The notes below the pieces were generated by a model. That model was not told where the DNA came from, ran no database searches, and was given only the letters and a program-made list of their open reading frames with translations. A DNA stretch of 64,000 nt from assembly GCA_037953745.1 (NCBI GenBank), contig JBAKBP010006570.1, positions 1 through 64,000 of the forward strand. Reading direction: 5' to 3'. Both the position numbers and the translations under genes were made by a program. This document shows, in pieces, positions 1-10,559 of the stretch (its first letter is position 1; each line of letters starts with the position of its first letter). The DNA comes from Lithodes maja. Its lineage: Eukaryota > Arthropoda > Malacostraca > Decapoda > Lithodidae.

Positions 1-309
1 CCGACACGGAGGGGATGAAAGGGGCAAGAACAGAAGTGCGAGGCGGAACCGACGCACTGGCCTGCAACGTCCCAGTCCTGCGCCCGTGCAAGGCGGCAGC
101 ACTTGCAGCAGCACCCCGAAGAGGACCGGCAGAAGGACGGGACTGAGAAGACCCCGCGCGCGGCACAGCGCGTCGGTGCGTGACGTAAGCAGGGTCCGCA
201 ACGACACAGCACGGCGTCGCGTGTCGGAAGCAGGGGCCGCCGACAGAGAAGCGTAGCATTCCCAAGCATCCTGCTTAAAAAACCCCGACGTATATAGCGC
301 AGAGTACAA

Positions 310-1800
310 CAAACCCTGACGAATAACCAAGGGGGCCGGCCGGCAGAACGAAGACCGTACCGTCGGGCGTTGCCGAGTTGCCGCGCACAAAACCGCCTTC
401 AGCTCGGGAACCAAAGACACCGCGAGCCGAAGGTGGATCCGCTGAACGCGGTCCAAACCCTCGCGAAGATCGCCTGGCGCAGACGCCTCGAAAAGCCGCA
501 GGTGATGAACAGACGTCTGGAGGGAACCTAAAGACAAGACAATAAGTCCGTCACCCGCTGTCGCAAGGGAAAAACCTTGGCGACAGAGGGCTGATCCGGG
601 TGAGAGAAGACCGGGGTAGCAATAGAACAAAGTTCAAGAACGGGAGCGCTCACCCAGGACCAGAACGCGCCGTCCAACCCGCCGACAGACACAAGAGGAG
701 GCAAAATCAGTGATGACTCCGGGGGAGGGACGGAAGGAGAGCCGTCGACGGATCGGTGTGTGAAGTCGAAGGCCTCAGCAAACCAGGCCTCCAATGGGAG
801 AGGGTGACCGAGCATGATGGCTAAGCCAGGCGTACCGGTGTCGCACAAACCTGTCCCACAGGAGGACAGACCCGTCAACACAGCCAGGACTGAACAGCCG
901 GAAGGATGTCAGGGCGGCTGAAGTCTGACCAGAGCGTAGGCCTGCAGAAGGGAGGGGGGACCGTAGCAGGGGTAGGTAGGGTGAGGCGCTGAGGGTGAGT
1001 CACCGCCAAGAAGGGCGAGAAGAGGGAGTCTCCCATCGACTCCAAGCGCCCGTCGAAGCGTGACACAACCCAGCCCTGCATATCCGACAATCGATCCGAG
1101 AGAGGCGACCCCCCCCCCAGATTGGTCGGCCCGCAGGGGCGAGCGTGAGCGGGAGCGAGACCCACGACACGAACCAGCAGCGTCGCGGCCCAAGGAAGGC
1201 GAGCGACGACGGTTGTGTCGCCGTTGAGGGACTCGTCCCCGATCACGAACGGACGAGGGGGAAACAGCACCATTCCCCTCTTCCAGCGACACGTCAGCTC
1301 CTGAGAAAGGGGACCCCGAAACCTCGCGAAACCCCACCGAGGCAAGAGGAGGGGTACCCCCCTGGCGAGACGGTAAGTGAAGGTCAGGAAGAGAAGAATG
1401 AGGAGGAGCAGGACGACGGGAGTGGGAAGGCTGGCCGGGTGAAAGGAGGCCAGAAGGAGCCGCGGGGGGAAACAGAGCAAGGATCCCCGGGGCTGAGATA
1501 ACAGGGCGGCCCGACACCGAGGCGGAGGAGGGAGGGACCACCACCGTAGGACGAGACCGTGAAGGAAGAATAGGCACTGAAGCAGGTGAAGTAGGAGAAG
1601 TAACGACATCCAGGCGGACCCTCCTGGACAGTGTAGGAGGAGGGAGCAGAGAGCCAGCTACAGCATGAACAACCGCGCGCGGAGAGGACAACGTAAGAGG
1701 AAGTCGTCTGGGCTGGGGAAGCGGGCGGAAGGGAGTAGAGCCCCTAGCCGTAGAGGCCAGGGGAGGGCGCACAGGGGCAGAGCCGCTAACCCCGGCCTCA
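310..1800 (-). pseudogene. GC-rich, frame-broken Gag-like region of a retroelement
   Basis: On the minus strand this GC-rich stretch reads as three overlapping frames: about 1772-1140, then 1609-875, then 881-528, then on toward 310 in yet another frame. The first part is Pro/Ser/Arg-rich and has an SR-type run (SRSRSRSPLR), as does the N-terminal half of the DIRS Gag at 25.7 kb. The lower part, below about 530, is Leu/Ala-rich and helical and begins SLQTSVHHLRLFEA. This loosely recalls the helical segment of the DIRS Gag (LLLQTSIQSLGDIRTAL). I infer a diverged Gag of a minus-strand element whose polymerase would lie below position 1. The plus-strand frames at 1145-1501 and 1665-1958 look like shadows produced by high GC. 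The family is not certain, and a host proline-rich gene cannot be excluded. Confidence 0.35.
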
Positions 1801-2855
1801 GGGCGAGAACCATGACGAGGGCGATGGGCGTCGTCAAGGCGATCAGGAGGACGACGAGGCGAGCGAGAGCGTGGACGGAGCCGGGGAACCCCCCGACGAT
1901 GGGACGACCGGCTGCGGGACCCAGGGGAGAGGGCCCGAGCAGGGAGAGGGCCAGGTGAACGGCCTTCAGTCGGGTCAGGGATACCCAGGGCGACGCGGAT
2001 GTGTCAGGGGCGAAAAACCCTGTGGTGTGAAAGAGGGTACCCCTGGAGTATCACGAACCACCTGTCGCCCAGGCCCTTGAGACACAGTGAAGGACTCGAA
2101 AGGGGGGACTCGGGAATAACGCTAATAATGCGGCCGACACAAACTCTACAAACAGCACCGCCACCAACGAAATCTCAGATTGTTTACCAATGGTACACCT
2201 AGGCTATGAAAAAATGAAAACTCATAGGGGCATAGTAAGTCCTGAATGAGAAAACGAGCTAGGCTAAATTAAGCTAAAAGCTAAACTATGCCCAGACTAA
2301 CAGGAAAAAAGAATATGAAAAGAGAAAGAATGAAAAACATATACGAGGAACGCCAGGCGCCCCCGTACCTTCGGTAGGCTATTTCCACACGCGTCTCCAT
2401 TATACACACTTAGGAGCCCATTTTACGTGTGCCCTAGATCACGTAAACATCTGTCTAACAAAAAAGAAGGCCAGATAAGCCGAAACGAATCTAAACAGGG
2501 TGAATTAAAGGAGCACAACAAAAGCGACTTCATTCAATGGAGCGCGTGAAAAAATGATGACAAGAGAGGGTCGCTCATGCGCACGTTCGACAGGGATCTG
2601 CACATGACGGAACACGGGATGGGCCTTAAGCGGTAACTAAGGTAAACCCCTTTTTCTTCTCTTCTATGCTTTTTTCACCTTCGGTGGTAGTTTTGGTTAA
2701 TGTACAACGTCTCCTAGAGCAAGATAAGGAGTAGACTCTAGACGTTTTCTTTTTAACCGCGGTTGGAATAACGACATAGCAGTCAAAATAGACAAGTCGT
2801 CATTGCAATTAGGTTAATAGCCATGACATTGGATTTGCCAAGACTACTAACAAAT
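1801..2855. other. Non-coding stretch between Gag-like region and BEL LTR
   Basis: The GC-rich character continues to about 2160 and could be the leader or start of the Gag-like region, but no frame is convincing. From 2200 the sequence is AT-rich and non-coding. I recognise no gene, terminal repeat or target duplication here. Confidence 0.4.
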
Positions 2856-3121
2856 TGAGAGACTAAAGGGCCGGCGTCCGATCTCTTCGCGAAATTATAT
2901 ATGGCTGCCGGCTCATAATAATTATAACCCATAACTTGGTTTCATGATACATCTAGAGCTGATGTAAATATTTATACAATACAGTTAATATTTAACTTAC
3001 ACTTAATAATAAACTACAATACACAAAGAACTAGCCGAAATCGTACATGCGATACGATACCGCCAAATTCAAATGCCCTATTGGACCTAAAACTGTCGGG
3101 ATCATTACCCTATTCCCGACA
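2856..3121 (-). repeat. 3' LTR of the BEL/Pao element
   Basis: This 266-bp segment begins TGAGAGACT and ends CCCGACA on the plus strand, so on the minus strand it is TGTCGGG...TCTCA with TG/CA ends. The same sequence recurs at 35,152-36,006, interrupted by a MITE, which fixes both ends. Immediately outside it on the coding side is a purine-rich minus-strand tract (GGTGGCGGGCAGTA), a plausible polypurine tract. A 5' LTR was searched for above 15,748 by eye and not found. Confidence 0.75.
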
Positions 3122-3185
3122 TACTGCCCGCCACCAAAAACTATATACAGTAGCTATATACAGAGAACAAAAGGACATCGAAGAT

Positions 3186-5042
3186 TCAAAGATCACCTTG
3201 TTTGATCTTAGATCTCCAAAGATCCACGGAACTCATAGCCGCCCTCCTTTTGGGACGAGCGCCACCTGAAGCCAGAGGAGGATCATCCTTCTCATCATCA
3301 ACTGCCCCACTTTGAGGAGCACTGTCACCAGCACGCTCCCGCGGAGGGGTATCAGTAGAGACGCCAGTATCATCCGGCAGTTCTACATCCTGCTCCAAGG
3401 GATATAACCTTACGACTGGGCGAGTAGTAACCTCAGTCGAAGTTCGTAATCTAGCAACCCTTATAAGACCATCAATGCCCTGGAACAAATCGACAATCCT
3501 CCCAAGCTTCCAAAATAACCTAGGACGCTCATCATGAATCAGTACGATATTCCCGATACGAGGCCATCGTTGATTCGTCCCTTTGATCATATTGGAGTGA
3601 CGCTCGCAAAGAGACAGCAAATATTCTTGGGTCCACCTTTTCCATAGATCGTCCGACACCTTGTTCACATACTGGAAGCGATGACGGGTGGCGTCAGCAT
3701 CGCCGAACGTAGGGTCTTGTAGATCTTCGTCGGTTACTGACGATCTAGGAAAGGTATTAAGGGTTCGTCCACGTGTTAGCATAGAAGGCGAAATGGGTAA
3801 GAGGTCATCAACATCTGCCGAGGTATAGGTCAAGGGCCTGTCGTTGACTGACATCTCAATCTCCATTAAGATGGTTTGCAACTCCCTTCTGGTCACCAGT
3901 GCCCTTCCTAATACCTTCTTCATGGCAGATTTGACAATACCGATTGTTCTCTCCCAAATCGCCCCGAACCATGGCGCACGTGCTGGTATAAATTTCCACT
4001 GACAACCCTTTCCAGTGAGGGTAGCCACAACTTGCGGGTCATCCATTAAGCTCTGGAGATATTTAGAGGCCCCGACAAAACAAGTCGCATTATCGCTCAT
4101 AATAATTTGAGGGAAACCATTGCGGCCTGCAAAGTGTCTTAGAGTATGCAAAAAACCCTCACTGGATAGGTCGTCAATCAATTCAATATGAATCGCTCTG
4201 GTTACCGCACAAGTGAATAGAACGGCATATACCTTTATGATATTACCGGGCGATTCTCTAACTTAAATCGCTCCGGTGTAGTCTACCCCGGTTACCTGAA
4301 ATGGTTCAGTCCTTTGTACCCTGAACTCAGGCAAGGGAGGTAGATCTACTGGGGAGTAAGGCTTATCCTGTAATCTTTTACAGATAGCACAGCTATTGTG
4401 GATCCCTTTAATTGCTTGTCGCATCTTAGGGATCCACCAACGTTGTCGCATATACGCCAGAACATAATTTACACCAAAATGTAGGCAGGTCCTATGGCAT
4501 TGGCGAATCAACAGTTTGGTAATCAAATGAGAGGAGCTAAGGAGGACAGGATATTTCGCAGAATCAATAATGTCCGCCTTTTGTATCCTGCCTCTACACT
4601 TAATTATGCTTCCTTCCATATATAATCCTAGCTGCCTCATTAAGTTTGAGGGTTTGGCCTTTGACTCCTTGCTCAGGATTTGATGTTCAGTAGGATAAGA
4701 TTCCCTTTGTACTAAACATATTAGTTTCGCTTCTGCTGATCTCAATTCATGGAGTCTGATATGCTTCGAATCTTCACTAAGGAAAGACCCGTGAGCCCGA
4801 CTTCTCATGTTGTTAATGAAACGGTATATCCATGCAAATACCCGTATTACTTGATCATAGCTGCCGTAACGTTCCCACTCTACCAACTTGTTATCCTGAT
4901 GTGTAGTACTCACAGTCGAACTACTTAACACATCATCTTGGGGCCGACTTGAAGGATCAGATATGCATTCCCTGAAATCCTGAGGCCATTCAGTCGGAGA
5001 TATAAGCCATGGAGGTCCATGCCACCAAATAGAAGACGACAT
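3186..5042 (-). pseudogene. BEL/Pao integrase region
   Basis: The frame starts inside the element and reads an H2C2-type zinc-binding region (LLIRQCHRTCLHFG, then HNSCAICKRL), then the DDE core: first Asp in GVDYTGAI, second in MSDNATCF, Glu in AIWERTIG. It ends in a C-terminal region (LIHDERPRLFWKLGRIVDLF) of the kind that follows integrase in Pao elements. One in-frame TAA at 4263-4265 splits the core just after the first Asp; the same frame continues at 4181. The integrase would insert the cDNA into the host genome. All three acidic residues are still visible, so the nonsense codon is probably the main lesion in this part. Confidence 0.9.
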
Positions 5043-5245
5043 AAACTGTTGCGCCGAGATCCCCGGGAAATTATGTCACTGGGGTTATCCTTGGTGCTCA
5101 CATAGCGAAATTTAGCTGTAGGAACTAAGTTATGTGTGCGTTATCAGTGCGATTAGAAACATAAACAGGTAACACTTTCTGGCTGTGTACTCATGAAAGT
5201 GCTATTTGACTGTCGCTCCAAACATAGACGTTATTAATCTGTAGT
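5043..5245 (-). pseudogene. BEL/Pao RNase H C-terminal remnant
   Basis: Just downstream of the LINE insertion the minus strand reads NNVYVWSDSQIALS and then LPVYVSNRTDN, the second half of a Pao-type RNase H (WSDS with the catalytic Asp, and the VSNR motif). Stops and frame slips are present before the integrase frame opens at 5042. It is the direct continuation of the segment ending at 6457. Confidence 0.7.
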
Positions 5246-5255
5246 ATGTCTGTAT

Positions 5256-6446
5256 TATTATCTTACCCTGAATTGTGTTGTGGAGAAGTATCTGGAGAAG
5301 AAACAAAAGGTGTATGTTGCCTTTATGGACTTGGAGAAGGCATATGACAGAGTGGAGAGAGAAGGTTTGTGGAAAGTACTTAGAATATACGGAGTAGAGG
5401 GCAAGTTGCTGAAAGCAGTGAAGAGCATGTATGAGGGTGCAAAGGCGGCAGTACGTGTGGAGAGTGAGCAGAGCGAGTTCTTTGACCTGAATGTCGGTTT
5501 GAAACAGGGGTGTGTGATGTCCCCGTGGTTGTTTACTGTATATATGGATGGAGTTATGAAAGAAATACTATCAAGAGCAGTGGATGTTGGTGTATCGCTG
5601 AAAAGGGAGGGAATTGAGTGGAAGCTACCTATACTGCTGTTTGCGGATGATACAGTTCTGATGAGTGATAATGAATGGGAGTTGCAGGGTCTGGTAAATG
5701 AGTTTGGAACAGTGTGCGAAAAACGGAATTTGAAGGTAAATACGGGGAAGAGCAAGGTTATGGTCTTCGAAAGGGGTGAAGTCACAGAGTGTGAGGTGAA
5801 GCTGAACGGTCAGGCTATGGAGATCGTCAACTCTTTTAAGTATCTGGGCAGTGTGTTGAGTAAAGATGGGACTATGGATGAAGAGGTGCGGGAGAGGGTA
5901 CAACAGGGGAAGAGGGTTGTAGGAATGCTAAAAGCAGTAACAAGAAATAGGGTGGTCAGTATGGAAGTGAAGAAGTCCTTGCATGACAGTGTGGTAATTC
6001 CGACACTGACTTACGGAAGCGAAGCATGGACGTTGGTTGAGAGACTCAGACCAAGAGTGAGAGCAGTGGAAATGAATTACTTAAGGAGTGCGTGCGGAAT
6101 TACATGGAGGGATAGACAGACTAATGAGGAAGTAAGAAGGAGGTGTGGTGTGGAGGTAGATGTGCTGGAAAGTGTGAAAAGGAACAACTTGAGATGGTTC
6201 GGCCATATGGAACGTATGGAAAGCGAGAGAATGACTAAGAGGGTGTACGAGAGCGAGGTGGAGGGACAGAGGGGGAGAGGTAGACCGAATATGAGGTGGA
6301 AGGATGGAGTGAGGAACTACATGAATGAAGGCGGTGCTGGTTGGGGGGAGGGGCGTCGACTGACTGGGGACAGAGGTGCATGGGGGCGGTTCGTTCGTGG
6401 CCACCCCTTCGGGGATCACGGCGTCAGGTAATAGATAGATAGATAG
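5256..6446 (+). mobile_element. 5'-truncated RTE-like LINE, copy 1
   Basis: The insert lies in opposite orientation to the BEL element and is flanked by a 10-bp target duplication ATGTCTGTAT (5246-5255 and 6447-6456). It keeps the C-terminal part of the ORF (5280-6431, about 383 residues). That covers RT motifs FMDLEKAYDRV, GLKQGCVMSPWLF and FADDTVLMS, followed by the thumb and the C-terminal region. The 3' end is a (TAGA)n run, as expected of RTE-like elements. Homology to the other copies starts at about 5264, leaving some 8 bases of filler after the target copy. The frame is open but lacks the endonuclease and the N-terminal RT fingers, so this is a dead-on-arrival copy. The RTE-like assignment is from the tail type and motif style. 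Confidence 0.9.
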
Positions 6447-6456
6447 ATGTCTGTAT

Positions 6457-6880
6457 AAGCATCAAGTGTAAACTTTATTAGACGAGCAGACAGAAGCAAT
6501 GCAGTAAGTTCTAATTTAGGAACTGTAATCTTCTTTATAGGGACTACTTTGGCCTTTGCTATAGCCAGTTTCGCTTCACTACCATTGCATATGTATATAG
6601 CAGTACCGTACGCACTATTACTAGCATCAGAAAAGGCATGTAGATCCATCTGTCGACCACTAATAACCTGACGATTAAGTTGGACCTTGCAACATGTGGA
6701 AAGGTCCAACCGAATCAACCGCCAAGTATCTTGTAACTCAGCCGGGAGGGGCGTGTCCCAATCTAGTTTTAGCCGCCACAGTTGCTGTAAAAACATACGA
6801 GCACGGATAGTTACAGGCAGCAAAAAACCTAGGGGATCAAACAACCTCGCTGACAAGCTTAAGCAGTTTCGCTTGGTCAT
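6457..6880 (-). pseudogene. BEL/Pao RNase H, N-terminal part
   Basis: The minus-strand frame reads LSARLFDPLGFLLPVTIRAR, the typical Pao connection after RT, then DLHAFSDASNSAYGTAIY, which contains the first RNase H Asp (FSDAS). It ends with KLELTALLLSARL, which contains the catalytic Glu. The frame runs into the LINE insertion at 6446 and is continued by the remnant at 5245. A single-base slip near 6940 separates it from the RT frame. Confidence 0.85.
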
Positions 6881-8007
6881 AAGCTCACTGCCGCATGGGG
6901 TGTGACAGAAGGATATACAATCTGTGGTAGTGTCCCATTTGTGGCCTAAAACTTCACCTCACTATTCTCAGTAGCTACACCGTCAGAAGCAAATTGACCT
7001 TTCAAAAGATCACTATTAGTGGCCCATTCTCTCAAGTATAGATGAGCCTTGGCAAATATATCGCGGATCTCCCAGCATCTTTCGAGCAATAAATCTTCAT
7101 CGTCTCCAGTGCCTTGAAGATTGTCCACATAGATCCCCTGCTTGATCTCATTCTTGAAGTCAGGATCTAGTCCAGCCTCCTCAAGATGTCGCAAGATAGT
7201 AGCGTTGAGAAGGAACTGGGAACAGGTCGCCCCGAATAAGACGACTCTGAACCTGTAGACCAGATACTCTGAATCTAGATCCATTGGGTCCCGTGGCCAT
7301 AAAAATCTTGTCGAGTCCCTGTCTTCACGATGGAGTTGAAGCATCAGGAAGGCCTTCTCAATATCGGCGACCCATGCAAACTTATGACATCTGAAGCGCA
7401 ACATAATTTGCGCGAGATCAGAGACCAGGGACGGACCCGTGTATAGACAATCATTCAGGCTATAAGAGCGATCCATGGACTTAGCAGAGCAGTCATACAC
7501 AATACGAACAGGAGTGGTGGAACTGTCCTTTTTAATCCCATGGTGAGCAAGGTAATAGATGTTATCTCCATACTCACTGAGATCTACTCTCTCCACAAAT
7601 CCACGTTGTACCTGCTCGTTTAAAACTGCCGCATAAGTCTCGCAATAATTTGGATCCTTGACAAACTGCTTCTGAAGGCCACATAACCTACCAAGTGCTA
7701 GATGGAAATTAGTAGGTAATTTACTCTTGTTATCATTCCAAGGGAGCCTTACCACATACTGACCCCTGCCAGAGTCATACGCTACAGTCTCTTCATACGA
7801 GCTTAACGCTAGCTTGGACTCACGATCAAGTTCATGTGGGTCAATTCCAATATTGTCCAAGTCCCATAGCTTATCTATATCAGTACATGTATTATCAGGC
7901 ACATTTGGGCTAATATATTTATCTATGGGGCTTACTGCTACCTTGAGGACCGTAACCACCTCCACCTGTGTCTTGAGAGGAAGTGGCATAGGATCCAGAA
8001 ATGGCAT
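6881..8007 (-). pseudogene. BEL/Pao reverse transcriptase
   Basis: The RT frame holds RIVYDCSAKSMDRSYSLNDC, then the catalytic block FAWVADIEKAFLMLQL (Asp in ADIEKA) and RFRVVLFGATCSQFLLNATI. The polymerase box is IYVDNLQGTGD, i.e. YVDN in place of YVDD, as in Pao RTs. It overlaps the upstream protease frame by about 90 bases in another frame, which implies a frame slip around 7920-8007. It ends near 6946 at a probable one-base deletion; the adjoining sequence in another frame (VLGHKWDTTTD) continues the protein into RNase H. Role: copies the element RNA into cDNA in the cytoplasmic particle. Confidence 0.9.
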
Positions 8008-8865
8008 ACCCTTGGATCGTGGGGAGCATTATTAGCTTATCTACCCGCCGATATCCAGGGTGAACCAGGTCGTAGTAATAATCAGCTCCGACCAGTAGCA
8101 TAATTCCATTGTTAGCAGAGAGTTGATCATCAGCCAGTTTATAACCCTTGCTTCTGAGATATTTCAAATGTGGTTGAATCTCTGATGCCATATAGAAACT
8201 GGGTAGTTTGTCGACCACAACAGCCTTGATGGGACATACCTTTCGTCTATAAACATAGGAAATCTCCACTATATCATAGTCACTGGAATCTACTTCACCA
8301 TTGAAACTATGGAGACGCAAATTCTCTTGACCCTTGCTGGTACACTTGAGCTGGGGTAATGATGACCGCAGAAAGAATGACCTCTGTGAGCACTGGTCAA
8401 GTACGGTGCGCGTCATTATAGGCTTATTATTACTCCCCACTACTGGCAGCATCATAGTAGGAAGCAATTGACATTCTCGAGAAGCAATGGACATGGCAGA
8501 TACTTTATCACCCTCGCTCTTACTTTTCTCATGTGACTCTTTGGGGGTTCTCCCCTTTTCTTTGCCGTCGTGCCGATCAGACTGGGTGCAAAGGGAAAAC
8601 CAATGTTTCCCCTTGCAATACTTACAAGGTTTGATGTAGGAATTGGTGCAAGTACTGTTGAAGTGGTCTCTTGCCAGACAGCTGGTACATAACTTAAGCG
8701 ATTTAGCCTTGCCAATTTTCTGTGTAGCCTTAGGACACTGGTACCACAGATAACTGTGGACACTGCACAACTTGCAACCTAATGATATTGGCCTTTTCTG
8801 TTTAGGAGAAGTCTGTACCGGGAAAGCTGCAGTGGATGGCGACATCTCCACGGGTCGGTAGTGTC
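7990..8865 (-). pseudogene. BEL/Pao Gag zinc knuckles and aspartic protease
   Basis: After the SINE-like insertion the minus strand reads a cysteine-rich Gag region with several C-x2-C pairs (GCKLCSVHSYLWYQCP, LCTSCLARDHFNSTC, CKYCKGKHWFSLC). This is the typical multi-knuckle array of BEL Gag. It continues into a retropepsin of the A17 type, with RTVLDQCSQRSFF where the active Asp lies in LDQCS. The protein then runs toward the RT, where frames overlap. The extra N-terminal residues that appear if the open frame is extended to 9100, including a run of nine Asn, belong to the SINE-like insert and not to this protein. Confidence 0.85.
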
Positions 8866-8881
8866 CAGTACTCTCCATGTT

Positions 8882-9298
8882 GTTGTTGTTGTTGTTGTTG
8901 TTGTTCCCCAAGCTGCCTGGCCGAACAGCCCCAAGGCCCCGAGCAATTCCAAGGCCATAACCGAGTGCCCCCACAGAACCCTCCCCGCCGACCACAATAA
9001 AGCCTGGGTGACCGAAGCCACTCCATGGCAGGGAGCTGAGGAGGGTGCGGAAACGCCCGGGAAACCAAAGCCCCACCCAGGGCCCTGTGCCCCTCAGCAA
9101 TTATGAAGAGAAAGTTGAGGGGCAAGGGAAAAATGTGACGCTTTGGCTTCCAATCTTGGGAGATTGGGAGGTCAATCCACGGAAGAGACGTCATCACTTG
9201 AGATCTAGAAAATATATAAGTTAAAGGAACAGTCAGAGTAAGCTATGGGTATGGCAGAGATTGCTCAGCTCTCACTCTGATAGACCAGCCCATCACCA
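8882..9298 (-). mobile_element. SINE-like insertion with (AAC)n tail and 16-bp TSD
   Basis: The sequence CAGTACTCTCCATGTT occurs at 8866-8881 and again at 9299-9314 and encloses 417 bp. On the minus strand the insert ends in an (AAC)n run (8882-8904). Without it the BEL Gag frame runs straight through (VYQTEVFNMESTG). A long perfect target duplication and a simple-repeat tail indicate LINE-mediated insertion. I see no clear A/B-box pair, so the parent RNA is unknown. Confidence 0.8.
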
Positions 9299-9314
9299 CA
9301 GTACTCTCCATGTT

Positions 9315-9750
9315 AAACACTTCAGTCTGGTACACCTTCACCAATGCTTCCAAGTTTAGTGGAGAGTCGCTTAGTTGTCGTCTTACGATTTCCTAGGGGA
9401 GAGGGTATCTTGTTCAAGATATTTACACTAAATATTTCCCCCTTGGTGATGGCCATTGTCTCCATAGATCGGAGGAGGCTCTAAAGTCTCAAAGGAGGCA
9501 TAGTACTCCTTTAGGTCTGTCACATCATAGGATGGAGGAGCTAGAGTGAAAAATTTAGTAATTAATGCGGTCTTGATGACTTCCTCTCTCCCGTAGTTCT
9601 TTTCAGCAACTCCACTGCAGACTCGTAGCTTGTAGCCTCTAGCTTGTACCCATCGATCAACTTCAATGCCTCCCCTTTCAATTGACCACGGAGATAGGTG
9701 AACCTTTGGATGGATGTGAGTGTTTTATTCCGATGGACGGAACACTCAAA
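9315..9750 (-). pseudogene. BEL/Pao Gag, central part
   Basis: The minus strand reads FECSVHRNKTLTSIQRFTYL, then GQLKGEALKLIDGYKLEA, YESAVELLK, and, after a slip near 9585, NYGREEVIKTALITKFF and LAPPSYDVTDLKEYYASFE. These are the classic conserved blocks of BEL Gag (DUF1759-type: helical capsid region with LLKRxYG). A TAG follows near 9432. The N-terminal continuation is on the other side of the MITE at 9759-10,292. Confidence 0.8.
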
Positions 9751-9758
9751 GATATCCC

Positions 9759-10292
9759 GATAAATCTACAGTTATACTACCCCTATTTTGTCGCTATTCT
9801 GTTGGAACTAATGGGTTAATATTATTAGTAGTAGACTTAGTATGGTTTGATGATGCGCAGAAATGTATATTTGACTTGAAATAGATACATTGAAGTATTA
9901 CAAACCTTCGCAAACCCATAAACAGGGAACGTGAGCAGGGTTTAGACCGTCGCGCACCCATAAACAGGGAACGTGAGGGGGAGTTTAGACCGTCGCGGAG
10001 ACGGGTACCTTTTCGGTTAGGTTAGGTTAAGTTAGGTTAGGTTAGGCTAATGTTAAAAATAGTAAAATGCGACGGTCCTCGGTATTAAACAACACTGTAT
10101 ATCAAATAAAAAATAAAAAAACAACAACAAATTACCTGAAAAACTCGTATCTGGTTGGTGATAATTTTTTATCAAAATATGTTTTTTCCAGTTTCCGCAT
10201 CTGCTGAACCATCCAAAAACACGCTAAAAGGCGTGTTTTGAAGGGGGGGGGGGGGGGTAGTGGGGGAGGGGTAGTATAGCTGTAGATTTACC
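9759..10292. mobile_element. MITE with 8-bp TSD inside BEL Gag
   Basis: GATATCCC flanks a 534-bp insert (9751-9758 and 10,293-10,300). The ends are inverted: GATAAATCTACAGTTATACT on the left against GGTAAATCTACAGCTATACT reading inward from the right. Inside are a two-copy ~55-bp repeat (about 9905-10,000, CCATAAACAGGGAACGTGAG), a GGTTA-rich run (10,015-10,050) and a long G tract (10,242-10,257). It has no coding capacity. Eight-base duplications suit hAT, P or Merlin-type transposons; I cannot choose. Without it the Gag frame is continuous. Confidence 0.85.
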
Positions 10293-10300
10293 GATATCCC

Positions 10301-10498
10301 AAAATCCAGTCCAGGTAGTCGAATCCCCGGAAAAGGTAGGCAAAGTAAGCTTCGGCAGGTTAAAGCCAGTCGCCTTTGGTGTACCGGTATCCTTAACAGG
10401 GGGTGATTCTTGTGTGGAAGATAGTCTGGCTAAGGCTGTATTAACGTCCTCAAAGTTCTCAAGATCTGCTGACATTTCTTCTTCCACATCGTCAGTAA
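10301..10498 (-). pseudogene. BEL/Pao Gag segment before the MITE
   Basis: The minus strand reads MSADLENFEDVNTALARLS and then FNLPKLTLPTFSGDSTTW followed by TGFWDI, the hallmark LPKLxLPxFSGD...FW block that opens the conserved part of BEL/Pao Gag. The frame runs into the MITE at 10,292. On its N-terminal side it meets the tail of the LINE at 10,501-15,545. Confidence 0.85.
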
Positions 10499-10559
10499 TT
10501 ACATACATACATACATACATAAAATTTTAAGACTGAGTGTTCCACACATAAGTGCAGTT

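Noticed and set aside
5258..5785. Minus-strand Ser/Thr/Phe-rich frame (175 codons), repeated near 21.6, 27.7 and 58.6 kb
   Set aside because: It is the reverse shadow of the RTE-like RT frame and recurs only because the LINE recurs.
8779..9197. Frames with runs of Asn, Gln or Thr
   Set aside because: Translations of the (AAC)n tail of the SINE-like insert, not protein.
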